From Leptospira saintgironsiae (GTDB lineage: Bacteria; Spirochaetota; Leptospiria; Leptospirales; Leptospiraceae): a DNA stretch of 64,000 bases. The translations under genes were made by a program, and so were the position numbers. Of this stretch, positions 10,325-20,809 are shown piece after piece; positions within the stretch are counted from its first letter, which is position 1, and every line of letters begins with the position of its first letter. The notes under the pieces are model-generated. The model did not search any database. It was given only the letters and a program-made list of their open reading frames with translations, and had not been told where the DNA came from. Where the stretch lies: positions 487,161 to 551,160 of the forward strand of contig NZ_NPDR01000003.1 in NCBI RefSeq assembly GCF_002811765.1, read 5' to 3'.

Positions 10325-12395
10325 GGATTTGGTCCGCCAATTCTTCTAATACTAATTTTAGTTCGTCCAAGGAGATTGGTTGAGAAAGAACAAAGTCAAA
10401 ATTCTCCTTAGAATATTTTTTTTCAAAATCTTGGGTTTCTTCCGGAAGAATAAGTATTGTTTTCCAAATTTCAGATATTCCTTCCTTTAAAGGGGAATTA
10501 GAATCTTGGAATAGAACGATTTTCTTATCCTTTTTTAGTTCCTTGAATAATAATGGTTGGTTTTGTTTTTTAAAAAAATGAGTGAGAAGTTCTGCATTTT
10601 TCTCGTTGGATAACTCTAACTGAATAAAGCAGAAATTTTTTAATTTATCAGGATAAGTTCCTGCAAAGTTCTTCCTAGGCTTAAATTGTTTAGGAGTTTG
10701 TTCCAATATAGGAAGATTCAGATAAAAAGTAGTGCCAATCCCTTGTTGGCTTTTGACCTGGATATATCCTCCATGAGCCTCTACTAATTTTTGAACGATA
10801 GAAAGCCCTAGACCTGTTCCTTCCGTGTCCCGGGATCTTGAATTTCTTACCTGATAGAATGCATCGAAGATTTTTTTCTGCTCAGAATCAGGGATACCGA
10901 TCCCAGTGTCTGTGATCTCAATCAGCCAATCCTTTGTTTCTCTTTTTATAGAAAGATAAATAGAACCTTGTTCTGCGGTGAATTTTACAGCGTTTCCAAC
11001 TAAATTCAAAAAGATCTGACGGATTCGTTTGGGGTCTCCCCAGATCATGGATATAAGTTCTTCAGGATCATCCCAAACTAAATGGATATGTTTTCTTATA
11101 AGTTCCGGTTCTAAAAATTCTACTACTTGCTCTAACTCCTTTCTAAGATCCATTTCAGAAAAATAGAAGGAAGACTTTCCTGCATTCAGTTTAGAAAGTT
11201 CAAGAATATCATTAATTAAACCTAATAGATGTAACCCCGATTTATGGATCAGATCTATATATCTTTTGTCGTTAGAAGTTTCGTCTTCTATTTTGATTAA
11301 TTTGGAAAGCCCAATGATAGCATTCAAAGGAGTGCGAAGTTCATGACTCATATTGGCGAGAAAATCACTTTTAGCAGTGCTCGCTGCCTCTGCCTTTTCC
11401 TTTTGGACAGAAAGTTCCTTGGTCCTTTTAACTACTGTTTCTTCTAGGTTTTCTTTATGGATCTTTAGCTCTTCTAATATGGACATTCTTTCCAGATAAA
11501 AGCCGATTAGATCAACAAATGTGCGGAAAGTAAATTGTTCCTCTGGACCTGATTCACGTCCAAAAAATTCCATTCCTAAAAATCCGAACCAATCTCCTGA
11601 CATTCGGATTGGAAATAAAAAAAATGTATCTGTTCTTCTTCCTTGGTAAAATGACTTTTCGGAATCCAGAAGATCCGAGGAGTGAAATTCAATGATATCA
11701 TTTCTAAGTAGGTAGGGTTTCCACCTGGCAAATTTAGTAGAGAGTGAAATTTCCGGATGAGTTTCCGCAAGAGTTGCACTCGAGTAGGGACTTTTTATCT
11801 CTGCTTGTAATGCGAGTACATCTGGGTTTGCAGTTTTTTTATATAGATAGATCCTTTCTGCTTCTACCAATACCAAAAAATGTTCGATGGCTCTTTCTAT
11901 AGTAAAACTTTCGTGGGTTGTATTTAATAAGATCTGGGAAGCCGCAGTAAGGCCCATTTCTGATCTAAGTCTTTTTGCGGTTAATTCTTCTCGGATAATC
12001 TTTTCGCTAACATCTCTTTGAATAGATAATAAATTCGTAATATTTCCATCTTGGTCTTTAACTGGAGAGACTTTCCACTCAGAATGATATTTGGTTCCGT
12101 CTTTTTTATAATTGATTGTGGAAGAAGAGTAGGAATCTCCACGCAATAGGCAATTTTTAAGATTTTGTAATATTCTTCTGTCGGTTTCTTTCCCGAATAA
12201 AATTTTAGGAGAGCCTCCGATTAACTCTTCTGAACTGTATCCGGTTAGCTCACAGAATGCTGGATTTACGAAAACAATAGAAGGTCCGTTCTCGTTTAGA
12301 ACTGCGTCTGTAACAAGAATTGCGTCTGAAGTTTGGGAAACGATAATTTGAAAAAGTCGTGTTTCTGTGTCGAACCGTAGATCTTCCCCGACCAT
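10317..12395 (-). CDS. PAS-GAF sensor histidine kinase with degenerate C-terminal receiver-like tail
   Basis: A 692-aa cytoplasmic kinase; no membrane segment is seen. A PAS domain at about 15-135 has the LOV-like order [15 protein letters not shown] and NYKKDGT but lacks the flavin-binding cysteine. A GAF-like region is at about 150-305, then a coiled coil, an HisKA H-box ([16 protein letters not shown], histidine near 350), and HATPase with [13 protein letters not shown] and GTGLGLSIV. The last 110 residues resemble a receiver without a clear phospho-acceptor aspartate. It is the first gene of the chemotaxis operon and probably feeds the adjacent receiver-HATPase protein. Confidence 0.88.
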   Translation of the reverse strand: MVGEDLRFDTETRLFQIIVSQTSDAILVTDAVLNENGPSIVFVNPAFCELTGYSSEELIGGSPKILFGKETDRRILQNLKNCLLRGDSYSSSTINYKKDGTKYHSEWKVSPVKDQDGNITNLLSIQRDVSEKIIREELTAKRLRSEMGLTAASQILLNTTHESFTIERAIEHFLVLVEAERIYLYKKTANPDVLALQAEIKSPYSSATLAETHPEISLSTKFARWKPYLLRNDIIEFHSSDLLDSEKSFYQGRRTDTFFLFPIRMSGDWFGFLGMEFFGRESGPEEQFTFRTFVDLIGFYLERMSILEELKIHKENLEETVVKRTKELSVQKEKAEAASTAKSDFLANMSHELRTPLNAIIGLSKLIKIEDETSNDKRYIDLIHKSGLHLLGLINDILELSKLNAGKSSFYFSEMDLRKELEQVVEFLEPELIRKHIHLVWDDPEELISMIWGDPKRIRQIFLNLVGNAVKFTAEQGSIYLSIKRETKDWLIEITDTGIGIPDSEQKKIFDAFYQVRNSRSRDTEGTGLGLSIVQKLVEAHGGYIQVKSQQGIGTTFYLNLPILEQTPKQFKPRKNFAGTYPDKLKNFCFIQLELSNEKNAELLTHFFKKQNQPLLFKELKKDKKIVLFQDSNSPLKEGISEIWKTILILPEETQDFEKKYSKENFDFVLSQPISLDELKLVLEELADQIHD

Positions 12396-12526
12396 ATTGG
12401 CCAGAGAATTTAAGCGAAAATAAACTTAATTCAACCATTTTAGCGGAAAATTCCACAAAAATGACTCATTCGGACGTAAATTACTCAAATCTGCAAGATC
12501 TGAGACATAACTGAATGTCGAAGTGA

Positions 12527-13465
12527 CTACATCAATAGATTTGCTGGCAACTTGAAGCTCATTGAGTCCTCCCTCGAACCGGGGAAAAGATCCATAACAG
12601 CTTTCGGGTAAAATTGTATGAGCTTAGAGATAATCTCATCCACAAGTATTTGAGGAGTAGAAGCACCTGCAGTGATCCCTAGAATTTTGATCCCAGAGTC
12701 AGCTATATAATCTTTATTTAATTCTTCGAGAGAACTAACTTTGAAAGAGGATGGTTTGGATTTTTGAGCTAATTGTAAAAGCCTAAGTGAATTTGAACTA
12801 TTATCCGCTCCGATTACCATCATTGCATCTATTTCTTCCATCATGGAAGAAACTGCTTCTTGTCTTTCAGTAGTTGCGTAACAGATATCATCTTTGGCTG
12901 GATGTTCTACGCTTGGGAATAATTCCGCGATCTTCTCCACCACTAATTTAGTATCAGCTACCGACAAGGTGGTTTGCATAAGATAGGTAATTGGTTTATT
13001 TATATCTATTCTTCCGACAAGTTTCTGGACATCTTCGGGAGATTCTACAAGGAACATCTGGGCTTCTCCCATGGTTCCTATTGCTTCATCATGTCCTTGG
13101 TGGCCTATATAGATGATTTGATGAGAGTCTTTATATCTGCGTGCTTTTCTGTGAACTCGAGTGACCAGTGGGCAGGTTGCGTCTCCGATCTTCATTCCTC
13201 TTCGTTTTGCTTCTTCTACAACTTCTGGAGAAACTCCATGCGCGGAGAATACTACTGTGGATCCGTCCGGTGCTTCACCTAGTTCGTTAATGAACTTGAT
13301 GCCTCTTTTTTTCATATCTTCCACGACTCTACGGTTATGGACGATTTCTTTGCGGACATAGATCTGTTCTTCCGAATTGGACTGGACCTGTTCCACATAG
13401 GAAATTGCGTATTTGACTCCGGCACAGAAACCGCGGGGATTCGCTAGATAGATTTTTTCAAGCAT
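12527..13465 (-). CDS. ispH: IspH, 4-hydroxy-3-methylbut-2-enyl diphosphate reductase
   Basis: IspH is the last enzyme of the MEP isoprenoid pathway, reducing HMBPP to IPP and DMAPP with a [4Fe-4S] cluster. The three cluster cysteines are C14 (RGFCAGV), C98 (DATCPL) and C195 (DDICYATT); substrate-binding histidines H43, H76 and H125 are in place, along with ADNSSNSLRL. Length (312 aa) is normal. It is transcribed away from flaB. The N-terminus is ordinary, starting MLEKIYLANPRGFCAGV. Confidence 0.96.
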   Translation of the reverse strand: MLEKIYLANPRGFCAGVKYAISYVEQVQSNSEEQIYVRKEIVHNRRVVEDMKKRGIKFINELGEAPDGSTVVFSAHGVSPEVVEEAKRRGMKIGDATCPLVTRVHRKARRYKDSHQIIYIGHQGHDEAIGTMGEAQMFLVESPEDVQKLVGRIDINKPITYLMQTTLSVADTKLVVEKIAELFPSVEHPAKDDICYATTERQEAVSSMMEEIDAMMVIGADNSSNSLRLLQLAQKSKPSSFKVSSLEELNKDYIADSGIKILGITAGASTPQILVDEIISKLIQFYPKAVMDLFPGSREDSMSFKLPANLLM

Positions 13466-13529
13466 CTGCTTTCAGACTCTGGCGCCTCCCGAAAGAGGCA
13501 AGCATTTTCGTAGCGGAAAGCTTCGCCAA

Positions 13530-13558
13530 TTGCCCAAAAGCGACATATACACTTAATA
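13530..13558 (+). promoter_or_regulatory. Candidate promoter of the first flaB gene
   Basis: TTGCCC (13530-13535) is followed after 17 nt by TTAATA (13553-13558). This is a modest sigma-70-type match about 150 nt before the flaB start. No convincing sigma-28 site was found in this intergenic region. Confidence 0.3.
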
Positions 13559-13562
13559 GTAG

Positions 13563-14603
<1,041 letters not shown>

Positions 14604-14682
14604 GGAGCTGGCTTTAAGCTAATGTTGGTTCTTTCGACGGGACCACGGATTTATATTTATTATAAATCGCCGTACGACTCTG

Positions 14683-14721
14683 AAGCCTAACTTCTCGTAA
14701 GCGAAAGTTAGGCTTTTTTTT
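14683..14721 (+). terminator. Intrinsic terminator of flaB
   Basis: An 11-bp stem (14683-14693 with 14705-14715), with an 11-nt loop, is followed by an eight-T run (14714-14721). This is the clearest rho-independent terminator in the window and makes flaB a single-gene transcript. Confidence 0.85.
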
Positions 14722-14905
14722 GTACTTTGCACTTTATCCAAAATCACATCATAAGCTCGCAAGTTCCGTTCCCATTGTGAAATTTTATTCGATTTGTAAT
14801 CGAATTCGAATATTAAAGATAAGTTTTAGAATGCGAAAGGTGAGGCCTTTACATTTTTGGAAGGGAAGAAGAATAACTCATCTCTAAAAGGAAACTTTTG
14901 CATCG

Positions 14906-16537
14906 ATGCGAAACTTACACTTACCAATTACACTCTTTGTTTATCTTTTGTTATTAATTTTTGGATTGGGAAGTTTCAGCCTAATCGATTGGGATGAGAA
15001 TATTTACGGTGCAGCTTCCAAGTCAATGCTCGAGACAGGAGAATATTTTAGGATCCAAGTAAACGGACAGGCATTTAGCGAAAAACCTCCTTTTTTCTTT
15101 TGGCTCGCAAATCTATTTTATAAAGTTTTCGGCCTTTCAGAATTTTCTACCAGGCTTCCTTCCGTTTTTAGTGGTTTTTTTTCCTTTTTGATCTTAGTTC
15201 AATTTGGAGCTATTTTACATTCTAAAAAGTTTGGATATGTTTGGGCATTTCTATATTCAGCTTCTCTTTTGCCTCTTCTTCTTTCAAGAACTGCCTATAT
15301 AGATCATTTATTCAATACATTCATTTTAGCATCTGTTCTTTCTTTGTATTTATATGAAACAAAGGAGAAGGAGGACTTTAAGTCTAGGGCGATCTGGATC
15401 TTATCTGCAGGATTCTTTGGCGGGATTGCAGTTTTGACAAAAGGTCCGCTAGGTTTAGCAATTCCACTTTTTATATTTGGCGCAAACCGATTATTAGATA
15501 AAAATTTTAAGATCCGGATTTTTGATTTTATCTTATTTGGAATCGTTTCTATAGTAGTATTAAGTTTTTATTATCTCACAAATTTTCTTTTATATGGAAA
15601 TGAGTTTATAGTCCAATTTTTCGATTTCCAGAAGAAACTTTTGACCAAGTCTTTAGAATCTCATACAGGTCCTTGGTTTTACCATTTTATAGTAATGTTT
15701 ATTGGATTTTTTCCTTGGACTGTACTTTTGTTTCCAAGCGCTAAGAATTGGAGAATTTTTACCGACCCTAAGATTTCTAGGATTTCCCGGTATTTTTTAA
15801 TTTGGTTGGGGATAGTTCTAGTTATCTTTTCGATCGTACAGACCAAACTCCCTCATTATTCTTCTTCTATCTATTTTCCTTTATCCTTCTTTGTATCATA
15901 CTTGATCTTAGAAAAACCAGAGATCTTAAAATCGAATATATTCTCATTTTCCTTTTTAGGATTAGGTTTAGTTGTAGGTTTAATTTTTATATTTCTACCT
16001 CAGATCTCAGAATATTCCAGTTCTTCAATGGGAGTCAGAAAGGAATTATTACCGTCTTTCGATTTCTGGGACTCTTCTTCCGGATTGGTCCTATTTTTAG
16101 GCATTCTAATCGGATTTGTGGGATTACAATTATTCAGGAAAGGAAAGGCAGAAGGAAAAGATTTTTTTCTGGCTTCCACTTGGATTTCGATGTTGATCTT
16201 TGTGGGAGTTCTATCGTTTACAATCACTCCTAAGATCATTTCCTTTTTGCAAGATGGAAATTTGCGACTTTATGATAAAGCGGAGAAGTCTGGGAATCCA
16301 ATTGTATATTATAAATATCTTTCCTTCTATCCGATGTTCTATAGAGAAAAGAAAATCCATATGATGGGAAGTTATAAATTCAAAGACGAAACATTTCTTT
16401 TAGATTCTAAGGAGAAACTTTCAATTATCTGCAATCGAAACAGCGTGCTTGAGTTGGTATTAACTTATCCACAAAGAAGTTTTCAGGAAGTTTCTGCTGA
16501 AAGCGGGGTTGTACTTTTGGATTCTTCTCCGAAGTAA
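14906..16537 (+). CDS. Membrane glycosyltransferase, ArnT/PMT (GT39/GT83) superfamily
   Basis: A 543-aa polytopic protein with about 10-12 hydrophobic segments. After the first membrane helix the catalytic-loop acidic motif IDWDENIYG is followed by SEKPPFFFWLANLF, as in ArnT-like transferases that move a sugar from a polyprenyl-phosphate donor. A short soluble tail starts near residue 445. The acceptor could be lipid A, another envelope glycan or protein; sequence does not say. It converges on a dolichyl-phosphate-mannose-synthase-like gene that may make its lipid-linked donor. Confidence 0.8.
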   Translation: MRNLHLPITLFVYLLLLIFGLGSFSLIDWDENIYGAASKSMLETGEYFRIQVNGQAFSEKPPFFFWLANLFYKVFGLSEFSTRLPSVFSGFFSFLILVQFGAILHSKKFGYVWAFLYSASLLPLLLSRTAYIDHLFNTFILASVLSLYLYETKEKEDFKSRAIWILSAGFFGGIAVLTKGPLGLAIPLFIFGANRLLDKNFKIRIFDFILFGIVSIVVLSFYYLTNFLLYGNEFIVQFFDFQKKLLTKSLESHTGPWFYHFIVMFIGFFPWTVLLFPSAKNWRIFTDPKISRISRYFLIWLGIVLVIFSIVQTKLPHYSSSIYFPLSFFVSYLILEKPEILKSNIFSFSFLGLGLVVGLIFIFLPQISEYSSSSMGVRKELLPSFDFWDSSSGLVLFLGILIGFVGLQLFRKGKAEGKDFFLASTWISMLIFVGVLSFTITPKIISFLQDGNLRLYDKAEKSGNPIVYYKYLSFYPMFYREKKIHMMGSYKFKDETFLLDSKEKLSIICNRNSVLELVLTYPQRSFQEVSAESGVVLLDSSPK

Positions 16538-16607
16538 CGGAATTCAGAATCTACATTCCGCACTTTGGAGCGCAAGATTTGATTTGCGAAATTCTTATTT
16601 TTATGAT

Positions 16608-17639
16608 TTAGAGCTGTAAGGTTTCGCCCACGGGCCTCTCCCCACCACCCAAGCTCAGGGTGGGGGCGGCTTTCGAAATATTGCGGAACGGAGCTTCCAT
16701 TCCAAATCGAATCAGCCTTAATTCAAAATTTGTTCTCTGGATTTTGGAAACTGTATGCAAAACGAGTCCGATTGCAATCTGTATCCAAGAAAATAACATG
16801 AGTCCTGTAGCAAGCACTGCCAAAGGAACATGATACACATATCTATATTCTATATAATCTATAACTGGGGGAGTTCCAGCGACCAAGGACAAGATCCCGG
16901 AAACCATAGAAAAAAATCCGAAAAAGTGCATTGGCTTATAATCCTTAAAGATCCATAATATATTTTTCACCACCTTATATCCATCTTTGATGGTATTTAG
17001 TTTAGAGAGACTTCCAGCCGGTCTGTCTTTATATGGAACTGAGACCTCTTCCAATCTGAACCTTTTGTCTAATGCATGCAAGGTCATTTCGATCTCTATT
17101 TCAAAACCAGACGATAGGATCGGATAATTTTTTACGAATCTTCGTGAGAATACTCTATAACCGCTCATTGGGTCTTTGAGTCTTGTTCCGAATAAAAAGT
17201 TAATTAATGTAAGAACAAGTTTGTTCCCAGTAGAATGAAACCTTCTTTTATTCTCTCTTCCGTAATCTCCCTCACTAAGGCGATCTCCTACTATCATATC
17301 CAAATCTTTTTCCTTCAAGGTTTGGATCATAGAATGAATCTTAGAAGCGGGGTAGGTCAGATCCGCATCGCACATGATATAAATTTCTGCATCAATCTTT
17401 GTAAAAGCAGCTCTTACTGCATTTGCCTTTCCCTGTCTAGGCTCAAAGATCACTTCTCCTTGGATTGAATGTTCTACTAAAAGATTTCTGGAAATCTCAG
17501 AGGTTCGATCCTTTGAATTATTATCTACAATTACAAAATATGCATTCGGGATCTCTTTATAAAATTCGATGATTGTTTTTTCAATAGTAAGCTCTTCGTT
17601 ATATGCAGGAAGAACTAATACAAGAGGGAAGGATTTCAT
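16608..17639 (-). CDS. Family 2 glycosyltransferase (polyprenyl-phosphate sugar synthase-like)
   Basis: A 343-aa protein with the start set at ATG 17639 (MKSFPLVLVLPAYNEE), where the GT-A fold begins; an upstream in-frame start would add 13 residues. Features are LPAYNEELTIEKT, VDNNSKDRT, the DxD-type MCDADLTYP, and DPMSGYRVFSRRF. Two membrane helices lie near residues 228-250 and 262-290. This layout fits transfer of a sugar from a nucleotide to a polyprenyl phosphate. The last 20 or so residues come from an unusually GC-rich sequence and look acquired. It may supply the neighbouring ArnT-like enzyme. Confidence 0.85.
   Translation of the reverse strand: MKSFPLVLVLPAYNEELTIEKTIIEFYKEIPNAYFVIVDNNSKDRTSEISRNLLVEHSIQGEVIFEPRQGKANAVRAAFTKIDAEIYIMCDADLTYPASKIHSMIQTLKEKDLDMIVGDRLSEGDYGRENKRRFHSTGNKLVLTLINFLFGTRLKDPMSGYRVFSRRFVKNYPILSSGFEIEIEMTLHALDKRFRLEEVSVPYKDRPAGSLSKLNTIKDGYKVVKNILWIFKDYKPMHFFGFFSMVSGILSLVAGTPPVIDYIEYRYVYHVPLAVLATGLMLFSWIQIAIGLVLHTVSKIQRTNFELRLIRFGMEAPFRNISKAAPTLSLGGGERPVGETLQL
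16617..16680. repeat. GC-rich palindromic element forming the 3' end of the glycosyltransferase gene
   Basis: This short stretch is far richer in G and C than its surroundings. It contains a short palindrome (16627-16636) and a strong hairpin centred on 16651-16657 (ACCC 16647-16650 with GGGT 16658-16661, extending outwards with one mismatch). It encodes the tail SLGGGERPVGETLQL of the minus-strand gene. It resembles a dispersed intergenic repeat; no second copy lies in this window. Confidence 0.45.
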
Positions 17640-17813
17640 TCTAAAATAGAATTCCTCTAAGCATATGAGAAGAATCATCCAGAATTCGATTCTTCTCTGT
17701 TACAGATCCATGAATCCGAAACATCTCAGATTTTAAATCGTATACAAGTTGTAACATTCTAAATGTAGAATTATAGTTTTCGCTTTAAGCCTTCGTTTTG
17801 TACTAGCGATAGA

Positions 17814-18899
17814 ATGAAAAGAAGTAGGATAATCCTATTAATTTCTATCTTTCTCGGGACATTATTACTCGGAAATCTACTAACTTGGTCGATTTTCAGA
17901 GCGGATACTTTTAGGTCCTCAGTAGATTGGGAAAAATATTCCAATCCTTATAAAAGAAATACCAAGCTCAAACTCCAAAAAGCAGGAATCCATTTACATA
18001 CTAACCGCACCTGGTTCACTCCCGGCAGGAATTCGCCAGAAGAGATTGAAACAGTATATGCAGCAAATGGTTATAAAATTTTAGGCTTCACTGATTACGA
18101 AAGAGTAACCAGTCCAGATTCTCCCAAACTAGCACAGATCAGAGGATATGAATGGGGAACCAATCTTAGAAAAAGACATTTCAGTGTCTTAGGTATAGAA
18201 GATGCGAGTTACGATCTATTTCCTCTCTACGCTGATCCAGAAAATCTTCAATGGGTAATTGATAAGATCGAATCCAAAAATGGATTCGTAGTGATTAACC
18301 ATCCTCTTCTGAATGATTCCTTTCCATTAAAACTTCTATCTCAATTGAAAGAATATGATGCATTAGAAGTGATGAGCCCTTTTGGTGATATTCCAAAGTT
18401 TTGGGATAAGTTATTAAGCGAGAAACATCCTTCTTTCTGTATGGCGTCCGATGACCTGCATTATCTCCCAAGAGATGAATACTTAAGAGTTAGAACTTCA
18501 GGTATTCCAAACTGGAGAGATCTAAGTTCCGAAATTTACAAACAAGAAGGAGAATCTTTAATGAGATATCTTCTTGTAAATACTGATAGTCTAGATGAAA
18601 AAGAAGTCCTCCGTTCCCTGAAAGAAGGAAATTATCTTTGTGTTCGCAAGATGGAAAGAAGTTTAGCAGAACCTAAATTAGGCTCATTAGGACTAAATTC
18701 AGATAATGAAATACATTTTGATTTCGAAGACACTCCGATAAGTGTAGACTTCATTGGTCAAAATTCTGAAATTCTATCTCACATTTCCTACCAGAATAAA
18801 GGCTCTTATAGATTGAAACCTACTGATCTGTATGTGAGAGTCCAAGTGATTTACCCAACAGCAATTATTCTGAGTAATCCATTCTTTCAGAAACCATAG
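17814..18899 (+). CDS. PHP-domain metal-dependent phosphoesterase-like protein, membrane anchored
   Basis: A 361-aa protein with an N-terminal membrane anchor or uncleaved signal (about 5-27) followed by a PHP fold. Metal-ligand motifs are seen in order: GIHLHTN, GFTDYE, IRGYEWGTN, VVINHPLLND, ALEVMSPF and MASDDLHYL. PHP proteins hydrolyse phosphoesters with two or three metals; the substrate here is unknown. The anchor implies action at the periplasmic face. It stands alone between the glycosyltransferase pair and the copper operon. Confidence 0.75.
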   Translation: MKRSRIILLISIFLGTLLLGNLLTWSIFRADTFRSSVDWEKYSNPYKRNTKLKLQKAGIHLHTNRTWFTPGRNSPEEIETVYAANGYKILGFTDYERVTSPDSPKLAQIRGYEWGTNLRKRHFSVLGIEDASYDLFPLYADPENLQWVIDKIESKNGFVVINHPLLNDSFPLKLLSQLKEYDALEVMSPFGDIPKFWDKLLSEKHPSFCMASDDLHYLPRDEYLRVRTSGIPNWRDLSSEIYKQEGESLMRYLLVNTDSLDEKEVLRSLKEGNYLCVRKMERSLAEPKLGSLGLNSDNEIHFDFEDTPISVDFIGQNSEILSHISYQNKGSYRLKPTDLYVRVQVIYPTAIILSNPFFQKP

Positions 18900-18950
18900 A
18901 TCGGGGGACTACGGCACCTTCCTCCTTTTTTTCTTGACTTTTTTAGAAAT

Positions 18951-18966
18951 TCTATAGTCAGATAGA
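18951..18966. promoter_or_regulatory. Short inverted repeat upstream of the copper operon
   Basis: TCTAT-N6-ATAGA lies 8 nt before the first gene of the efflux operon. Upstream, TTGACT (18934-18939) and TATAGT (18953-18958) are only 13 nt apart, too close for a normal sigma-70 promoter. It may be an operator, but the call is weak. Confidence 0.2.
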
Positions 18967-18974
18967 GAAAGGTC

Positions 18975-19394
18975 ATGCGTTTAGCATCTAAAAAGGCAAT
19001 AACTTACGTATTAGCGATCGGGTTCATTCTTCAGATTGCTTGCGTGTCCATTTATAACCTGACTGGAAATTGCCCGGTAAGCATGTCCTATCTCGAAAAG
19101 CAAAAGGAAACTTCCCAGCTTCCTCCTTGCCATAAAACCGAAAAATCGGAACAAAAAAGCGAGTCCTCTTCCAATGAATGTTGCCCCAAAGAGAACAGTT
19201 TTGTTTCTTTAGATCTATCTAAACTTTTGGATTGGGAAAAATTAGGATTAAATAAAGTCCTGATCTTTCTATTTATTTCCGAACTCAATTCTCCACAGAT
19301 CGTATTAGAGAACGTCATATTGGACGATTCTTATATTCCGATTCCGTCCTCACGCTCTCTTAGCTTAAGCACTCTACAAGTTTTCCTAATTTAA
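18975..19394 (+). CDS. Small Cys/His-rich exported protein heading the copper efflux operon
   Basis: A 139-aa protein with an N-terminal hydrophobic signal (about 10-27) ending LQIAC, which could be a lipobox. The mature part has possible metal ligands NCPVSM, LPPCHK and NECCPKE within about 45 residues, then a hydrophobic segment around residues 95-106. I do not recognise the family. Its position 34 nt before the cusC-like gene suggests a periplasmic metal-binding or sensing role, comparable to small leader proteins of other heavy-metal RND operons. Confidence 0.6.
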   Translation: MRLASKKAITYVLAIGFILQIACVSIYNLTGNCPVSMSYLEKQKETSQLPPCHKTEKSEQKSESSSNECCPKENSFVSLDLSKLLDWEKLGLNKVLIFLFISELNSPQIVLENVILDDSYIPIPSSRSLSLSTLQVFLI

Positions 19395-19428
19395 TCCATA
19401 TTTCTTTCTTTAATTTTTAGGAGGAAAT

Positions 19429-20799
19429 ATGAACGCAAGACTTATTGTCTTAATATCAATTTATACATTATTTTCAAACGCGGCGTACGCAGAAAAAAGG
19501 AACCTGGAAGAGATCTTAGATGTTTTAGTAAAAGAACATCCTGAATCCAAGTCACTCGCTGGACTTTCCCAGGCACACAAATCCCACTCAGATGCGACTG
19601 GTATATTGCCAGATCCTAAAATAGGAGTGGCTTTCAGAAATTATCCTACTCGAGGAGGATATTCAACCTCCGATCGAGCATTGGACACACCTACAATGAC
19701 AGGGGTAGAATTATCTGTGTCCCAAGAGTTTCCATTTCCTGGAAAATTGAGCACAGAAAAGAAAATCTCCAAGCTAATGCAGACTGAATCAAACTTTGCT
19801 TATATTGCAGGAGTAAATCGGATCTTAGGAGATTTTTTTAGCCGATTAAACAAATACAAATATGGCGAAAAGAAAAAAGCTATCAATGAAAGAATTTTAA
19901 CTCTTCTTGGCGCTCAAAAATCCATCAGTGAAAACTCATATTCTTACGGAGAAAATACACTATCTGGAGTATTAAAAGCAACTGTTGCCAAAACAGAAGC
20001 AATTGAAAAAGAAACAGAATATAATACTCAACTGAAAGACTTGAAGTCTCAGATTGAATATTATCAGATCTCTGATAAGGTGACCTTTGCTGATCTATAT
20101 TCTATAGATCTGGATTCTTTTTTAGAAAATAAAAACGAAGAATTAGAAGTATTGATTAGCGCACAAACTTCGTTGATTGAAGATTCACCTGAGTATAAGA
20201 TCCAAGCAGAAGAAGAGAAACGTTTAAAGGAACAGGCAAAACTTACCAAGTATAGTCTTGCCCCCCAAACTGAAGTTTTTTTCTCCTATATGAAACGTAG
20301 ATCCCAAACTTTCGCTTTGGACCAAGGCCCCTTAAATTATGGGGTGATGGATACCACTGAATATAGAGGAGATCTTTATAGTTTTGGTGTGAATATGAGA
20401 GTTCCAGTTTGGTCTGCTCTCAAATGGAATTCGATTACTGGAGAGACCGAACATCTTGCAGAAGTGGGTAAGGACTCTGTCGAAAAAACAAGAGTACAAA
20501 TGCTCTCCGAACTTAATAGAAACCTAGCCTATATCAAAGGTGTTTCCAATCAGATCCGTTTGGTAGAAAAAAGGCTGATCCCTGAATTAGAAAAATCTGC
20601 CAGAGCAGGTTCCTTTCAGTATGCTTCTGGAAAAGTGAATGTACAGGATACACTTCTTGCTCAAACTGAAATTCTAAATACCAAAATACGTTTAGAAGAT
20701 CTGAAAGAACGTAAAAATGAATCTATCTTAAATACTTTAAAGCTTCTGAGTTTTATCTATAAGGATAACAAAACTCCAGAGCATGATAAACATAACTGA
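19429..20799 (+). CDS. cusC: CusC/CzcC-like outer membrane efflux protein (TolC family)
   Basis: A 456-aa protein with a signal peptide (about 1-21, ending AYA) and the TolC/OEP layout: long amphipathic helices with a duplicated architecture, and strand segments such as EFPFPGKLSTEKK and GVNMRVPVW typical of the heavy-metal branch. It would form the outer membrane channel of a tripartite pump with the periplasmic adaptor and RND genes downstream. The RBS AGGAGG is well placed. The metal is inferred from CusA, not from this gene. Confidence 0.85.
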   Translation: MNARLIVLISIYTLFSNAAYAEKRNLEEILDVLVKEHPESKSLAGLSQAHKSHSDATGILPDPKIGVAFRNYPTRGGYSTSDRALDTPTMTGVELSVSQEFPFPGKLSTEKKISKLMQTESNFAYIAGVNRILGDFFSRLNKYKYGEKKKAINERILTLLGAQKSISENSYSYGENTLSGVLKATVAKTEAIEKETEYNTQLKDLKSQIEYYQISDKVTFADLYSIDLDSFLENKNEELEVLISAQTSLIEDSPEYKIQAEEEKRLKEQAKLTKYSLAPQTEVFFSYMKRRSQTFALDQGPLNYGVMDTTEYRGDLYSFGVNMRVPVWSALKWNSITGETEHLAEVGKDSVEKTRVQMLSELNRNLAYIKGVSNQIRLVEKRLIPELEKSARAGSFQYASGKVNVQDTLLAQTEILNTKIRLEDLKERKNESILNTLKLLSFIYKDNKTPEHDKHN

Positions 20800-20809
20800 G
20801 TATAAACCA

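Noticed and set aside
12000..12350. LOV photoreceptor domain in the histidine kinase
   Set aside because: The sequence order is LOV-like, but the flavin-binding GxNCRFLQ motif reads GGSPKILFG without cysteine, so it is called a general PAS domain.
13484..13499. GCCTC/GAGGC hairpin in the ispH leader as a riboswitch
   Set aside because: Only a 5-bp stem with no further conserved structure is visible; nothing matches a known riboswitch class.
18934..18958. TTGACT with TATAGT as a sigma-70 promoter of the copper operon
   Set aside because: The spacer is only 13 nt, too short for normal promoter recognition; CueR-type promoters have longer, not shorter, spacers.
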